A stretch of DNA of 64,000 nucleotides, from NCBI GenBank assembly GCA_963724695.1, contig CAVRVW010000012.1, positions 620,001 to 684,000 of the forward strand. Reading direction: 5' to 3'. Below, piece by piece: positions 51,037-58,101 of this stretch. This DNA comes from CAVQFD01 sp963724695. Lineage in GTDB: Bacteria; Acidobacteriota; Vicinamibacteria; Vicinamibacterales; CAVVIG01. Numbering within the stretch: position 1 is the stretch's first letter; each line of letters opens with the position of its first letter. The position numbers were made by a program, and so were the translations under genes. The notes beneath the pieces were generated by a model. It made no database searches, was not told the origin of the DNA, and worked only from the letters and a program-made list of their open reading frames with translations.

Positions 51037-51783
51037 ATGGCCAGGCGGAGACCACAGGCACGCGGCAAGAAGGCGAAACGGTCGCCGAAACCCCAGCGGA
51101 CCCGCCGGGGGGCCGGACGGCAGAAGGCCAAGCCGGCAACGCGACGGCGTGCCCGGGCGACCAAGAGCGCCAAGCGGCCGAAGGCCAAGCCGGCGCGAGC
51201 GGTCAAGCGCGCCAGGGTGGTCAAGCGCGCCAGAGTGGTCAAGCCCGCCAGGGCGACCAAGGCCGCCAGGGTGGTCAAGCCTGCCAGGGCGACAAAGCGC
51301 CCCTCGAGAGTGGCATCGCCCAAGAAGCCCTCGAAAACGGCGCAGGCGCCGGTCGCCACGTCCAACCGGGTCGCGCCATCCATCCCCGCCAAGTCGCCGC
51401 GGCTCGATCGCGTCCGGCGGACGCTCGACGACACCGTGCAGACGCCGCCCTCCTCGCTGGACATGGACCGCCATGGGTCAGCCGTGCGGACGGGACGGGC
51501 GGAGATGGCAGAGAGCCGCCGCGACCACCAGACGATGACCCCCGGGATTACGGGCGGAGACGTCGACGTCAACATCGAGAACGCGTACTTCAGCGGCGAC
51601 GAAACGCCTGGCGGCGACAACCAGACGCCCGATCAGGACATCGTGGACGACATCGGCCGCGCGCTGGGCGTCACCTATCAGGACAGCGAAGAATTGCGCT
51701 CGGGCGACAAAGTCGGCGAACGCGACCGCCACCGCTGGGAACTCGATCCCGCTTCAGCTGAGGACTTCAAGGAGCGGAAGTAG
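51037..51783 (+). CDS. DUF6335 protein with histone H1-like basic N-terminus
   Basis: A 248-residue protein. Residues 1-115 are almost only Lys, Arg, Ala, Pro and Val (PQARGKKAKRSPKPQRTRRG), with five tandem six-residue units of the KRARVV/KPARAT type, like bacterial histone H1-like DNA-binding tails. The C-terminal ~100 residues are an acidic DUF6335 domain: TGGDVDVNIENAYFSGDETP, DNQTPDQDIVDDIGRALGV and RDRHRWELDPASAEDF. GAAAGGA lies ten bases before the ATG. The basic tail suggests nucleic-acid binding; the role of DUF6335 is unknown. It lies on the opposite strand between cmk and rpsA. Confidence 0.8.
   Translation: MARRRPQARGKKAKRSPKPQRTRRGAGRQKAKPATRRRARATKSAKRPKAKPARAVKRARVVKRARVVKPARATKAARVVKPARATKRPSRVASPKKPSKTAQAPVATSNRVAPSIPAKSPRLDRVRRTLDDTVQTPPSSLDMDRHGSAVRTGRAEMAESRRDHQTMTPGITGGDVDVNIENAYFSGDETPGGDNQTPDQDIVDDIGRALGVTYQDSEELRSGDKVGERDRHRWELDPASAEDFKERK
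51202..51291 (+). repeat. Five 18-bp tandem repeats encoding the Lys/Arg-rich tail
   Basis: Units start at 51202, 51220, 51238, 51256 and 51274, each of the form GTCAAGCGCGCCAGGGTG with a few changes. They encode VKRARV-type hexapeptides. Repeat number is likely to vary by slippage. Confidence 0.9.
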
Positions 51784-51788
51784 CGGGT

Positions 51789-52466
51789 CTAAGTTCTGAC
51801 TTTTTTCGCTATGAGTCCCAGCACTTCCTGCACGACTTCATCGACATTCTTGCCCGTCGTGTCCACGACCATCGCGTCGGGGGCGGCGTAGAGAGGCGAG
51901 GTCTTCCGCGTCGTGTCGAGACGGTCGCGCTCCTGCATGAGGGTCTTGACGTCGGAGACAGCAGCCGGGCCGCCGGTGTGTGCCGGGTCGCTGGCACGGC
52001 GCCGGGCGCGCTCCTCCTCTGATGCGTCCAGATAGAGCTTGACATCCGCGTGCGGGAACACCACGGTCCCGATATCCCGCCCTTCCATGACGATGCCGAC
52101 GCCCTCGCCAAAGCGGCGCTGACGATCGACCAGGATCTCTCGAACGCGCGGCAGGCGCGCCACCGCTGCCGCGGCGCGGTCGATAGCGGGCGTCCTGATC
52201 GCCCGCGTCACGTCCACGCCGTCGATCATGATCGTCTCCGCATCGAACGCGATCGGGAACCGGGCAGCCACCGCGGCAACCGCATCCTCGTCGTCCAGCG
52301 CGATCCCGTCCTGAAGGCATCGCCAGCCGACCGCACGGTACATGGCGCCGCTGTCGACATGCTTGTACCCGAGCGCCGCCGCGACGGCCCTGGCGACGGT
52401 GCCTTTGCCGGCACCGGAAGGACCGTCGATGGCAATGATGAAGGTCGGCACAAGTGAATGTAACAT
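51789..52466 (-). CDS. cmk: Cytidylate kinase
   Basis: Phosphorylates CMP and dCMP. The P-loop is IIAIDGPSGAGKGTVARAVA, the CMP-binding region YKHVDSGAMYRAVGW, and MEGRDIGTVVFPHADVKLYL and RDRLDTTRKTSPLYAAPDAM complete the family pattern. 225 residues is normal. The start is ATG at 52466, or possibly GTG at 52451 (PTFIIAIDGPSG). In many bacteria cmk lies just upstream of rpsA; here the DUF6335 gene separates the two on the other strand. Confidence 0.93.
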   Translation of the reverse strand: MLHSLVPTFIIAIDGPSGAGKGTVARAVAAALGYKHVDSGAMYRAVGWRCLQDGIALDDEDAVAAVAARFPIAFDAETIMIDGVDVTRAIRTPAIDRAAAAVARLPRVREILVDRQRRFGEGVGIVMEGRDIGTVVFPHADVKLYLDASEEERARRRASDPAHTGGPAAVSDVKTLMQERDRLDTTRKTSPLYAAPDAMVVDTTGKNVDEVVQEVLGLIAKKVRT

Positions 52467-53664
52467 GCGCTACGTGACCCGCCGGCGTCTGGCGCTCATC
52501 GTGGTGCTCGCCTCGCTGGCTGGCCTCGGCTGGCTGGCGTGGCCGTACGCGGAGGGCGCGTCGTTTGTCGTCCGCGCCGCGGAGATGCAGGGGCCTCTTC
52601 GAACGGCAGCTGACGCCTTCACCGAGGAGATCACCGAGCGCGACGTCGTCCTTCCGATCGGGAACGGGCTGGGCGCGCGGATCTACGAACCTGTGGGCGG
52701 CTTCCAGCGGGCCGCGCTCCTGACTTCCGGAATCCATCCTTCGGGCATCGACGAACCGCGCCTGACGGCGCTGGCCCGGCAACTCGCGGCCAGCGGCATC
52801 GCCGTGGTCACCCCGGACATCCCTGACCTGTCGCGGTTCGCGATCACGCCCGCCATCACCGACGCCATCGAGCAGACGGCGGGCTGGCTCGCGGCCGACC
52901 CGCGGTTTGCACCGGATGGCACGATCGGGCTGATGGGCATCAGCTTCAGCGGCGGGCTGTCGATCGTGGCGGCCGGGCGGCCTTCGCTCCGGGGACGAAT
53001 CGCGTATGTCTTCGCCTTCGGCGGCCACGGCGACCTGCCCCGCGTGCTGCGCTATCTCTGCACCGGCGTGGAGCCCGCGCCGGGCGCGGCGGCACTGGAC
53101 GCACGGCTGCCCGGTGTCGCGCGGAAGGCTCCACCGACGCCGCACGACTACGGCCTGGCCGTTCTGCTCTATGGGCTTGCCGATCGCGTGGTGCCGGCCG
53201 GTCAGGTGAAGCCGCTCAAGGACGGCGTTCACCGGTTCCTGCTCGCCTCGGCGCTCGACCGCACGGACAAGCCGGCCGCGGCACTCGAGTTCGACGCCCT
53301 TCGCGCGCTCGCACGCACGCTGCCGCAACCCTCGTCCACGCTCATGACCTATGTCAACGACCGGGACGTCGTGCATCTGGGTGCCCGGCTGCTGCCCTTT
53401 ATCGGGTCCTATGGCGGCGACGCTCCCGCGCTGTCGCCCGAGCGCGCGCCTAAACCCGAAGCGTCGGTCTTTCTACTCCACGGCCTGGCGGACAACGTGA
53501 TCCCGGCGGACGAGTCCGTGCACCTGGCTGACGGCCTTCGCGGCAGCACCTCCGTGAGGATCCTGCTGAGTGCGCTCATCTCGCATGCTGAGACCGACCG
53601 CCCCGCCGGCGTGACCGACATCCTCCAGCTCGCAGGCTTCTGGGGTGATCTCCTGACTCGCTAG
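52465..53664 (+). CDS. Alpha/beta hydrolase, membrane-anchored
   Basis: A 399-residue protein. The ATG at 52465 gives an N-terminal membrane anchor (RRLALIVVLASLAGLGWLAW). The start codon overlaps the cmk start on the opposite strand (ACATG). The nucleophile elbow is IGLMGISFSGGLSIVAAG (Gly-x-Ser-x-Gly), with the catalytic Asp in VFLLHGLADNVIPADESV and a candidate His in ALISHAETDRP. Catalytic domain probably faces the periplasm. Substrate unknown; esterase or dienelactone-hydrolase-like activity is possible. Confidence 0.75.
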   Translation: MRYVTRRRLALIVVLASLAGLGWLAWPYAEGASFVVRAAEMQGPLRTAADAFTEEITERDVVLPIGNGLGARIYEPVGGFQRAALLTSGIHPSGIDEPRLTALARQLAASGIAVVTPDIPDLSRFAITPAITDAIEQTAGWLAADPRFAPDGTIGLMGISFSGGLSIVAAGRPSLRGRIAYVFAFGGHGDLPRVLRYLCTGVEPAPGAAALDARLPGVARKAPPTPHDYGLAVLLYGLADRVVPAGQVKPLKDGVHRFLLASALDRTDKPAAALEFDALRALARTLPQPSSTLMTYVNDRDVVHLGARLLPFIGSYGGDAPALSPERAPKPEASVFLLHGLADNVIPADESVHLADGLRGSTSVRILLSALISHAETDRPAGVTDILQLAGFWGDLLTR

Positions 53665-53675
53665 GCCGCTCCCGG

Positions 53676-53872
53676 GTGCCGGAGGGCAACCGGGGTCGCA
53701 GTCCCTGTCGTCGGCGCGGGGAACCTCCGCTCCACGACGTGTCGGTGGCATGCGGCAGATCCGCTGAGCTACCTCGGACCTGCCGCGGATTTCGGCGCTC
53801 CGCGTCGGTTCCCCGACTGACGCTCGAGACGCGCCGCTCCAAGGGCCGGCGCCCCCGGTCGCCCTCCGGCGC
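53676..53872. repeat. Intergenic ~200-bp imperfect inverted repeat
   Basis: The 236-base gap before rluB folds as one long nested hairpin. The outer stem pairs 53676-53699 with 53849-53872 (24 bases, about four mismatches; GCCGGAGGGC-A/G-ACCGGGG). Inner pairs are CGGGGAACC (53717-53725) with GGTTCCCCG (53807-53815), and 53752-53762 with 53776-53786 (GCGGCAG…, ten of eleven). No open frame or transposase is present. It could be a miniature inverted-repeat element or a structured RNA. Confidence 0.6.
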
Positions 53873-53885
53873 AGCCAGCGGCCAG

Positions 53886-53891
53886 TAAGAT
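53886..53891 (+). promoter_or_regulatory. Candidate -10 box for rluB
   Basis: TAAGAT ends nine bases before the ATG at 53901. It implies a nearly leaderless transcript, as for mobA. It lies just outside the inverted-repeat element. Confidence 0.35.
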
Positions 53892-53900
53892 AAAAGGCGC

Positions 53901-54759
53901 ATGGAGCGCCTGCAGAAGATTCTGTCCCGCGCGGGGGTGGCGTCGCGCCGTGCCTCGGAGCAGCTGATGCTCGAGGGGCGTGTGACCGTCAACCGCGAGA
54001 CGGTGCGCGAACTGGGAACGAAGGCGGATCCCGAGCACGACGACATCCGCGTCGACGGCCGGCGGATCCACGTCGCCGACCGTCCTGCGCTACCTGCTGC
54101 TGAACAAGCCGCGCGGGTACGTCACCACGCGGTCGGATCCCGAGAAACGTCCGACCGTCATCGACCTGATCGGCGACCACGACTACATCTACCCCGTCGG
54201 CCGGCTGGATTTCGACTCGGAAGGCCTGCTGCTCCTGACCAACGACGGCGACCTTGCGGCCAGGCTGACGCATCCGAGCCACGGGGTCGCACGCGTCTAC
54301 GAAGCGCGCGTTGCGGGCGTGCCGGACGCCCGCGACCTGCAGCGGCTGGCCAAGGGGATCGTCATCGACGGACGCCCCACCGCGCCCGCCCAGGTCCGCC
54401 TCCTCGGCGACCACAAAAACGGCGCCGTCCTCTGCATCACGATTCGCGAAGGCCGCAACCGTCAGGTCAGGAACATGTGCGACGCCATCGGTCACCCGGT
54501 CGATCACCTGCGTCGCGTGGCCATCGGTCCCATTCGCGACGCGAGGCTGAAGCTCGGGCACTGGCGGGAACTGTCGGCGAAGGAGGTCGCGGCGTTACGC
54601 GGGGCGGTAATCGACACGGACCGAGCGGTGCCCGGTGCTCGGTTCCCGGTGCCCGGTGCAGTTCAGGGTGCCAGTCGGTGCACGGTTCGGTGCCAGGTTC
54701 ACGGCTGCTGTTCGAAGTCGCGGTCCGCCGACCGGACGGCGCGTCGCAGGAGAAGATGA
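53901..54759 (+). CDS. rluB: 23S rRNA pseudouridine synthase RluB, one frame break
   Basis: An N-terminal S4 RNA-binding domain (MERLQKILSRAGVASRRASE, then VTVNRETVRELGTKAD) precedes the RsuA-type catalytic domain with the conserved Asp in YPVGRLDFDSEGLLLLTNDG and the closing ITIREGRNRQVRNMCDAIGH. One extra C at 54084-54085 splits the gene; removing it gives ADRLRYLLLNKPRGYVTTRS. The last ~50 codons (after VAALRGAVIDTDR) are translated from a heptamer array and probably do not belong to the original protein. RsuA-family subtype (B, E, F or RsuA) is chosen from overall similarity. Confidence 0.87.
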
Positions 54760-54817
54760 CGCGCTGAGGATCCAGGCGCCAGCACCGCCGGGCACCAGGA
54801 ACCGAGCACCCTGCACC
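54627..54817. repeat. Heptamer array with inverted arms between rluB and scpB
   Basis: Left arm units GGTGCCC, GGTGCTC, GGTTCCC, GGTGCCC, GGTGCAG (54627-54661), with further GGTGCAC, GGTGCCA, GGTTCAC copies to 54702. Right arm 54790-54817 (GGGCACC, AGGAACC, GAGCACC, CTGCACC) is the reverse complement of the same word order. The segments 54634-54654 and 54790-54810 pair over 21 bases with one mismatch. The genes on either side converge, and the array extends the rluB frame. Confidence 0.85.
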
Positions 54818-54833
54818 GCCAGACTCAGTAGGT

Positions 54834-55472
54834 TCAGTGAACCGTGTCCTCCGGTTCCGCAAGCGGCAGCTGCTCTTCGGGCGGCGTCTGCTCGACCAGG
54901 ACCGGTGATTCGATCCCCAGGGCCTCGGCCATGTCTTCGACCTTGGGCAGGTCGCCGAGCTCGTTCAACCCGAACCGGATGAGGAACTCCTTCGTCGTCG
55001 CGTACATGAACGGCCGGCCGACGACCTGCTTGCGGCCGACGATCTTGATGAGGTGCCGCTCGAGGAGCGTGTTGAGCACGCCGGACGTGTTCACCCCGCG
55101 CACTTCTCCGATCTCGAGGGCCGTGATGGGCTGCTTGTACGCGATCACCGCGAGGGTCTCGAGCGCCTGCACGGTGAGCTTCTGCGTGGTTCGCTCATGG
55201 AAGAGGCGCCGGACCCACTCGTGCAGGTCGGGGCGGGTGACGATCTGATACCCGCCTGCGACCTCCACCAACTGCAGTCCGCCGGGGCGATCGTAGTCCT
55301 TCTTGAGCGCCTCGATCGCAGCCGCCACGTCTTCCTTCGGCTCCGACTCGAGCAGCTTGAAAAGCGCCTTGGGCGTCAGCGGGTCGGGGGACGCGAACAC
55401 GAGCGCCTCGACGATCGCCTTCAGTTCGGCGGACACCACCGGCACGTCGGTCCCGCCGTCAGTCGCTTGCAT
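54834..55472 (-). CDS. scpB: Segregation and condensation protein B
   Basis: A 212-residue kleisin partner with two winged-helix domains (LKAIVEALVFASPDPLTPKA; VQALETLAVIAYKQPITALE with GVNTSGVLNTLLERHLIKIV and GRPFMYATTKEFL). It joins ScpA and SMC in chromosome condensation. The start overlaps the scpA stop by 14 bases, as is usual for this pair. No smc gene is in the window. It is the last gene of the uvrC-M50-trpS-scpA-scpB operon. Confidence 0.94.
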   Translation of the reverse strand: MQATDGGTDVPVVSAELKAIVEALVFASPDPLTPKALFKLLESEPKEDVAAAIEALKKDYDRPGGLQLVEVAGGYQIVTRPDLHEWVRRLFHERTTQKLTVQALETLAVIAYKQPITALEIGEVRGVNTSGVLNTLLERHLIKIVGRKQVVGRPFMYATTKEFLIRFGLNELGDLPKVEDMAEALGIESPVLVEQTPPEEQLPLAEPEDTVH

Positions 55473-56439
55473 CCTCGACGTTGACGTCCTTCTGCATCCC
55501 GCTCACCGTTCCTCTTCTTCGACGTGCTTCGAGCTCGTCTCGTGCTGGACGTTCGTCGCGTCCGTCACGCTCTTGACTCTCCCCACCCGCCTGGCCTGCC
55601 TGACCTGCCCGACCTGCCTCACTATGGGCGTCGGAGCCGTGACGGTCTTCGGGGTCGCCGATCGGGTGCGGCGCATCCGACGGCCGGGGCCGCTTGTAGA
55701 CCCGAATCGGCCCGAACGATCCGGCCTGAAACACGCGGATCATCTTCAGGCGAATCATCTCGAGCAGCGCCAGGAAGGTGACGATCAGGCCTCCGCGATC
55801 CTGCACGTCGGCGAACAGCTCCTCGAACCCGCACGCCTCCGTCTCGGAGAGCCGCGACAACAGCTGCTCGATGCGCACTTCCAGCGGCAGCTGCTCCGGA
55901 GGAAGCAGCACCTTGGGCCGCGTCCTCGCGCGCTCGACGACCGCCTGAAACGCATTCAGAAGGCTGAAGAGATCGACCTCGAGCTCCGGCTCGTAGTCGT
56001 CTCCGGTGATCTCCGCCACCCGCTCGTCCGGCCTCGCCCACTGCGCCGACCGCACCTGTTCCCGTTCGTGCAGGAGCTCGGCGGCCGCCTTGAACTTCTG
56101 GTGTTCGAGCAACCGCCGCACCAGCGCGTCGCGCGGATCTTCGTCGTCGCCCTCGACGCCTGCCGCGGTTTCCGGACGCGGCAGGAGCGTCCGCGACTTG
56201 ATATGGATGAGCGTGGCGGCCATCACGAGGAAGTCACCAGCCACGTCCAGGTCGAGCTCGTGCATCAGGCGCAGCGTCTGCAGATACTGGGTCGTGATGA
56301 GCGTGATCGGGATGTCGTAGATGCTGACCTCGTGCTTCTTGATGAGGTGCAGCAGCAGATCCAGCGGGCCCTCGAAGTTCTCGAGCCTGACCGGCACCGC
56401 GTCCTGCGACGATTCGAAGTCGTGCGATTCGTGCATCAC
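55459..56439 (-). CDS. scpA: Segregation and condensation protein A
   Basis: Kleisin subunit of the SMC complex, 326 residues. The N-terminal block (VRLENFEGPLDLLLHLIKKH, VSIYDIPITLITTQYLQTL) binds SMC; the C-terminal winged helix (FLALLEMIRLKMIRVFQAGS, GPIRVY) closes the ring. A charged tail of ~60 residues follows, with a 9-base repeat encoding Ala-Gly-Gln/Arg units at 55593-55620, unlike typical ScpA. The start overlaps the trpS stop (ATGA). Confidence 0.93.
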   Translation of the reverse strand: MMHESHDFESSQDAVPVRLENFEGPLDLLLHLIKKHEVSIYDIPITLITTQYLQTLRLMHELDLDVAGDFLVMAATLIHIKSRTLLPRPETAAGVEGDDEDPRDALVRRLLEHQKFKAAAELLHEREQVRSAQWARPDERVAEITGDDYEPELEVDLFSLLNAFQAVVERARTRPKVLLPPEQLPLEVRIEQLLSRLSETEACGFEELFADVQDRGGLIVTFLALLEMIRLKMIRVFQAGSFGPIRVYKRPRPSDAPHPIGDPEDRHGSDAHSEAGRAGQAGQAGGESQERDGRDERPARDELEARRRRGTVSGMQKDVNVEDASD

Positions 56440-57452
56440 CGGTACGAAATCTTCATCGCGTCTCTCACGCGTCCCAGGGTCTCGGTCGCGACCCGGCGGG
56501 CGCGCTTGCTGCCCTCGAACAGAATATCCTTCAGGCCGCCCGGGTCGGCCAGCGCCGCCTGGCGTCGCTCACGGATGGGATCGAGATAGGCATTGAGCGC
56601 GACGGCGAGCTTCGTCTTGACCTCGACATCGCCGACCTTGCCCTCTCGATACCGGCTCTTCAGGTCGTCGACCTCCGCGCGATTCGGGTTGAAGGCGTCG
56701 TGGTACGTGAAGACCGGATTGCCCTCGACGGTTCCGGGCACGTCGGCCCGGACGCGCTTCGGATCCGTGTACATCCGCATGACCTTCTTCTTGACCTCGT
56801 CGGCCGTGTCCGACAGGTGAATCGTGTTCCCCAGACTCTTGCTCATTTTCTTGTCGCCGTCGAGCCCCGGGAGACGCGAGAACGTCGTCAGGAGCGGCTC
56901 CGGCTCGACGAGCACCGGCGAGCCGCCGGGGCCGGGGAAGAAGTTGTTGAACCGGCGTACGACCTCGCGCGACAGCTCCAGGTGCGCCACCTGATCCTGC
57001 CCTACGGGAATGAAGTTCGCATCGTAAATCGCCACATCGGCCGTCTGGAGCAGCGGGTAGCCCAGGAAGCCGATCGAGGACAGATCCTTGTCCTTGAGCG
57101 TCTCCTGCTGTTCCTTGTAGGTCGGCACCCGCTCCAGCCAGGGCACCGGGACCACCATCGACAGCAGCAGGTACAGCTCGGCGTGCTCCGGCACGAGCGA
57201 CTGCACGAAGAACGTGCTCTTCCCGGGATCGAGCCCCGCGCCAATCCAGTCCGCCGTGTTGTCGTAGGCAAACGACACCAGCTGGCTCGTGTCGGCGAAG
57301 TCGCTCGTCAGCGCGTGCCAGTCGGCGACGAAATAGAAGCAGTCGAACTCGTCCTGCAGCGGGACCCATTTGCTGAGGGCGCCGACCAGGTGGCCGATAT
57401 GGAGGCGGCCCGTGGGCCGCATGCCGGAAACCACGCGCTGTCGTGCGGTCAT
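56436..57452 (-). CDS. trpS: Tryptophanyl-tRNA synthetase
   Basis: A 338-residue class I synthetase. HIGH region GRLHIGHLVGALSKWV, KMSKS in DGDKKMSKSLGNTIHLSD, and SIGFLGYPLLQTADVAIYDA for the Trp/ATP pocket. The ATG at 57452 (MTARQRVVSGMRPTG) overlaps the stop of the upstream protease; the longer open frame to 58478 is antisense-like read-through and is rejected. No frame breaks, in contrast to valS. Length and motifs are standard. Confidence 0.94.
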   Translation of the reverse strand: MTARQRVVSGMRPTGRLHIGHLVGALSKWVPLQDEFDCFYFVADWHALTSDFADTSQLVSFAYDNTADWIGAGLDPGKSTFFVQSLVPEHAELYLLLSMVVPVPWLERVPTYKEQQETLKDKDLSSIGFLGYPLLQTADVAIYDANFIPVGQDQVAHLELSREVVRRFNNFFPGPGGSPVLVEPEPLLTTFSRLPGLDGDKKMSKSLGNTIHLSDTADEVKKKVMRMYTDPKRVRADVPGTVEGNPVFTYHDAFNPNRAEVDDLKSRYREGKVGDVEVKTKLAVALNAYLDPIRERRQAALADPGGLKDILFEGSKRARRVATETLGRVRDAMKISYR

Positions 57453-58090
57453 AGGAGCCACGAAAGAATGAAGCTGGCCGGCCTGCCGACGAGGTAGTAG
57501 AAGCCGTCGGTCAGGAGCAGGCCGTAGAGGATGAAGAAACCGTAGGGACGGATTTGATCGAACTGTCTGCCGATGGCCGGCGGGAGAAGCCCGCCGAGCA
57601 CGTTCCCCCCGTCGAGCGGCGGAATCGGCAGCATGTTGAATACCGCCAGCAGCACGTTGAGCAGGACGGCACGGTTCAGGAAGGTCGCCACGGGCGCCGA
57701 TACGTTGGGCTCGCCGAGCACCACGGGTGCGATTGGAAGAACCGCCAGCAGGAGGGCGGCGCCGATCGCGATGATCAGATTGCTCGCGGGGCCGGCCGCA
57801 GCGACCAGCACGTAATCGCGGCGCGGGTGGTGCAACCGGGAAATATTGACCGGCACCGGCTTCGCCCAGCCGATGATCGGAGCGCTCGTCAGCATGCCGA
57901 TCAGCGGGAACAATACGGTGCCGATGAGGTCCGCGTGCACCACTGGATTGAGCGAAACGCGACCGAGGAGCCGCGCCGTCGGATCGCCCAGGCGATCCGC
58001 CGTCCATGCATGGGCCATCTCGTGCACGGTCAGAGAGAACAGCAAGACGATGAAAGCAATGAAGATTTGCGCGAAATCGATACCGGGCAA
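57449..58090 (-). CDS. Site-2 (M50) membrane metalloprotease
   Basis: A 213-residue protein with about six membrane segments. The zinc site is LLFSLTVHEMAHAWTADRLG (HExxH) and the second ligand region is NMLPIPPLDGGNVLGGL (NxxPxxxxDG). This is the short SpoIVFB/Rip-like rhomboid-free form without a PDZ domain, found beside trpS and scpA in many bacteria. It probably cuts membrane-bound regulators within the bilayer; the substrate is unknown. It lies 11 bases after uvrC and overlaps trpS. Confidence 0.9.
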   Translation of the reverse strand: MPGIDFAQIFIAFIVLLFSLTVHEMAHAWTADRLGDPTARLLGRVSLNPVVHADLIGTVLFPLIGMLTSAPIIGWAKPVPVNISRLHHPRRDYVLVAAAGPASNLIIAIGAALLLAVLPIAPVVLGEPNVSAPVATFLNRAVLLNVLLAVFNMLPIPPLDGGNVLGGLLPPAIGRQFDQIRPYGFFILYGLLLTDGFYYLVGRPASFILSWLL

Positions 58091-58101
58091 GGGCTAAAAG
58101 G

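Noticed and set aside
53745..53800. tRNA-like stretch on the minus strand (GGTAGCTCAGCGG)
   Set aside because: It resembles a D-arm, but there is no matching GAGC for the D-stem, no T-arm and no acceptor pairing. It is part of the nested hairpin.
55593..55620. Nine-base repeat in scpA as another heptamer array
   Set aside because: The period is nine and in frame (Ala-Gly-Gln units), so it is ordinary coding repeat expansion, not the seven-base family.
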